NCBI RefSeq assembly: GCF_009299835.1
Contig: NZ_VKCZ01000004.1
Coordinates: 124,001 to 188,000, forward strand
Source of the DNA: Microlunatus speluncae
Lineage (GTDB): Bacteria > Actinomycetota > Actinomycetes > Propionibacteriales > Propionibacteriaceae
Direction: 5' to 3'
DNA length: 64,000 bases
Shown: piece after piece, positions 62,809-64,000 of the stretch
Numbering within the stretch: the stretch's first letter is position 1
Layout: each line of letters opens with the position of its first letter
Notes under the pieces: model-generated
Databases searched by the model: none
Told to the model about the DNA's origin: nothing
What the model saw: the letters and a program-made list of their open reading frames with translations, nothing else
Program-made: the position numbers and the translations under genes

Positions 62809-63328
62809 CCCCGCGGGCGAGGTTGATCGCCCAGACCGCGGCGGCCACCGGCAGCCACAGACCCCAGGCCGCCTTGCCGGCCGAATGATCGGGATCGAAG
62901 TCGTAGCGGTCGCCGCCGAGCCCCTCGATCCTCAGGTCGTTGACCGACGGGAGGAGGGCGATCGCACCCAAGATCAGCACGCCGGCGAGGACGTACTGGA
63001 TGGTCGGCAGCCGGCCGGGGAGCTCGGGAGAGCCGGCGAGCAGCAGGGCGATCACGGCCGTCGCCAGCAGCGCCAGCACCAGCACCGCGCTGATGATCAT
63101 GGCGTACACCTGATCACCGGTGGACTCGCCCGGCTCACGGATCCGGCTCAGCGCCAGGAACAGACCGGGCGTGGAGAGCGGGTCCTGGTCGTCGTCGGCG
63201 GTGTGGGTGATCGGAGCGATCATCGCGGCGATGGTGATGCCGACCTGCACCAGCGCGAGGCTGAGCAGCACGAGCCGGGTCAGTTCCTTCGTCCTGAGCT
63301 GGACTCCGTACAGGTCGTGATCTTGCAT
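62789..63328 (-). CDS. Membrane protein of unknown function
   Basis: 179 residues, four membrane segments with a polar loop after the first (THTADDDQDPLSTPG) and a charged stretch before the last. No family recognised. Its ATG is adjacent to the lipB stop, so it is probably co-transcribed with lipB. Confidence 0.65.
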   Translation of the reverse strand: MQDHDLYGVQLRTKELTRLVLLSLALVQVGITIAAMIAPITHTADDDQDPLSTPGLFLALSRIREPGESTGDQVYAMIISAVLVLALLATAVIALLLAGSPELPGRLPTIQYVLAGVLILGAIALLPSVNDLRIEGLGGDRYDFDPDHSAGKAAWGLWLPVAAAVWAINLARGVRRLSE

Positions 63329-64000
63329 CTACTGGCCCGAGACCGTGAGCCCGTAGCGGACCCCGGCCCGGCCGGCCAGGTCCGGTGCGGGCACGTAGGC
63401 CTCGAAGTCGAGCAGGTCCTCGAGCTTGGTGACGACAACCGCGGCCACCTCGAGCAGGCTCGGCGGATACGGCAACTCCGCAGCCATCGACGTGACACCG
63501 GCGTCGACGATGCCGCACGGAATGATCTTGCTGTACGCGGTCAGCTCCGGGCTGACGTTGAGCGCGAAGCCGTGCATCGTCACGCCGCCGGCGACCCGGA
63601 CGCCGATCGCGCCGATCTTGCGCTCCGGATGATGATCATCGGCCGCCAGCCAGGCGCCGGACCGACCGGGCACCCGTCCGGCGGTGATGCCGAACTCGGC
63701 CACGGACCGGATCAGCGCCTCCTCCAGCCGGCGGACGTAGTCGACCACCTTGATCTGCTCGGGCAGCCGGACGATCGGATAGCCGACCAGCTGGCCGGGA
63801 CCGTGCCAGGTGATCTTGCCGCCGCGGTCGACGTCGATCACCGGCGTGCCGTCGGTCGGTCGCTCGGTCGGCTCGGTCCGCTTGCCCGCGGTGTAGACCG
63901 AATCGTGCTCCAGCAGCAGCAACGTGTCGGGCAATCGCCCGGCGACGACCTGTTCGTGCACCTCCTGCTGCACCAGCCAGGCCTCGGAGTAGTCGATCAG
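63329..64000 (-). CDS. lipB: Octanoyltransferase LipB (cut by window edge)
   Basis: 223 residues visible; the start codon lies beyond 64000. Octanoyl-transfer motifs: DRGGKITWHGPGQLVGYPI, KIGAIGVRV with the catalytic Lys, and PCGIVDAGVTSM with the nucleophile Cys. It moves octanoyl from acyl carrier protein to lipoyl domains, the step before LipA. Confidence 0.93.
   Translation of the reverse strand: MIDYSEAWLVQQEVHEQVVAGRLPDTLLLLEHDSVYTAGKRTEPTERPTDGTPVIDVDRGGKITWHGPGQLVGYPIVRLPEQIKVVDYVRRLEEALIRSVAEFGITAGRVPGRSGAWLAADDHHPERKIGAIGVRVAGGVTMHGFALNVSPELTAYSKIIPCGIVDAGVTSMAAELPYPPSLLEVAAVVVTKLEDLLDFEAYVPAPDLAGRAGVRYGLTVSGQ

Overview
This is a gene-dense, high-GC chromosomal segment of an actinobacterium. 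Evidence: mycothiol glycosyltransferase (mshA), a mycothiol-type DinB/MDMPI protein, a GlnR box in front of glnA1, glnE with two glutamine synthetases, DUF4191 beside lipA, a WhiB-like protein, and many start codons lying 6-8 nt behind a TANNNT -10 hexamer. The glnA2-glnE-glnA1-DUF4191-lipA-lipB backbone is the conserved actinobacterial order, here expanded by about 48 kb of intervening genes. Gene content fits a Propionibacteriales-type soil organism; this placement is an inference.

Layout. 1-9.3 kb: nadE (partial), glnA2, a glucarate-dehydratase-like enzyme, small hydrolases, and glnE. 9.3-20.9 kb: a lipoprotein, a GH15 enzyme, SDR, NUDIX, mshA, a methyltransferase, a transglutaminase-like protein, and the Hen1/Pnkp RNA end-repair pair. 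21-29.6 kb: accessory genes, including an autoinhibited-type Fic protein, prolyl-tRNA synthetase, a HAD enzyme, a LysR/MFS pair, a GNAT and a second MFS.

29.75-37.47 kb: a 7.7-kb integrated element of the actinomycete ICE (AICE, pSAM2-like) type. It has integrase, excisionase, a rolling-circle-type Rep, a WhiB-like protein, an FtsK/Tra translocase, several small orphan proteins and a GntR-family regulator. A non-coding end carries a 195-bp nested inverted repeat. The element sits exactly at the 3' end of glnA1: both ends carry the last codons (Tyr-Asp-Val-stop) followed by a related terminator hairpin. The element therefore restores the end of glnA1 and brings its own terminator.

37.5-50.9 kb: glnA1 with a four-site GlnR box, a SorC regulator divergent from an MHS transporter and a sulfatase, an ArsR-SRPBCC fusion, a glycolate-oxidase-like flavoprotein, a PadR-controlled drug-type ABC exporter, a secreted lysyl-oxidase-like protein and a NodB deacetylase lipoprotein. 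51-59.4 kb: an ABC-F protein, a two-component system, DUF1707, MFS exporters, a PhyH oxygenase, and a ClpX-type zinc finger/HTH protein coupled to an MFS gene. 59.4-64 kb: a repeat-rich gap, then DUF4191, lipA, map, an XRE regulator, a membrane protein and lipB (partial).

The most unusual signal is a family of six 54-bp palindromes, each 22-nt arm, 10-nt loop, 22-nt arm. Every copy lies 5-7 bp behind a stop codon or overlaps one. The outer arm and loop are conserved, while the inner stem changes between copies with pairing kept in most of them. I do not recognise this family. An 8-mer, TGATCATG, is also far more common than base composition would allow.
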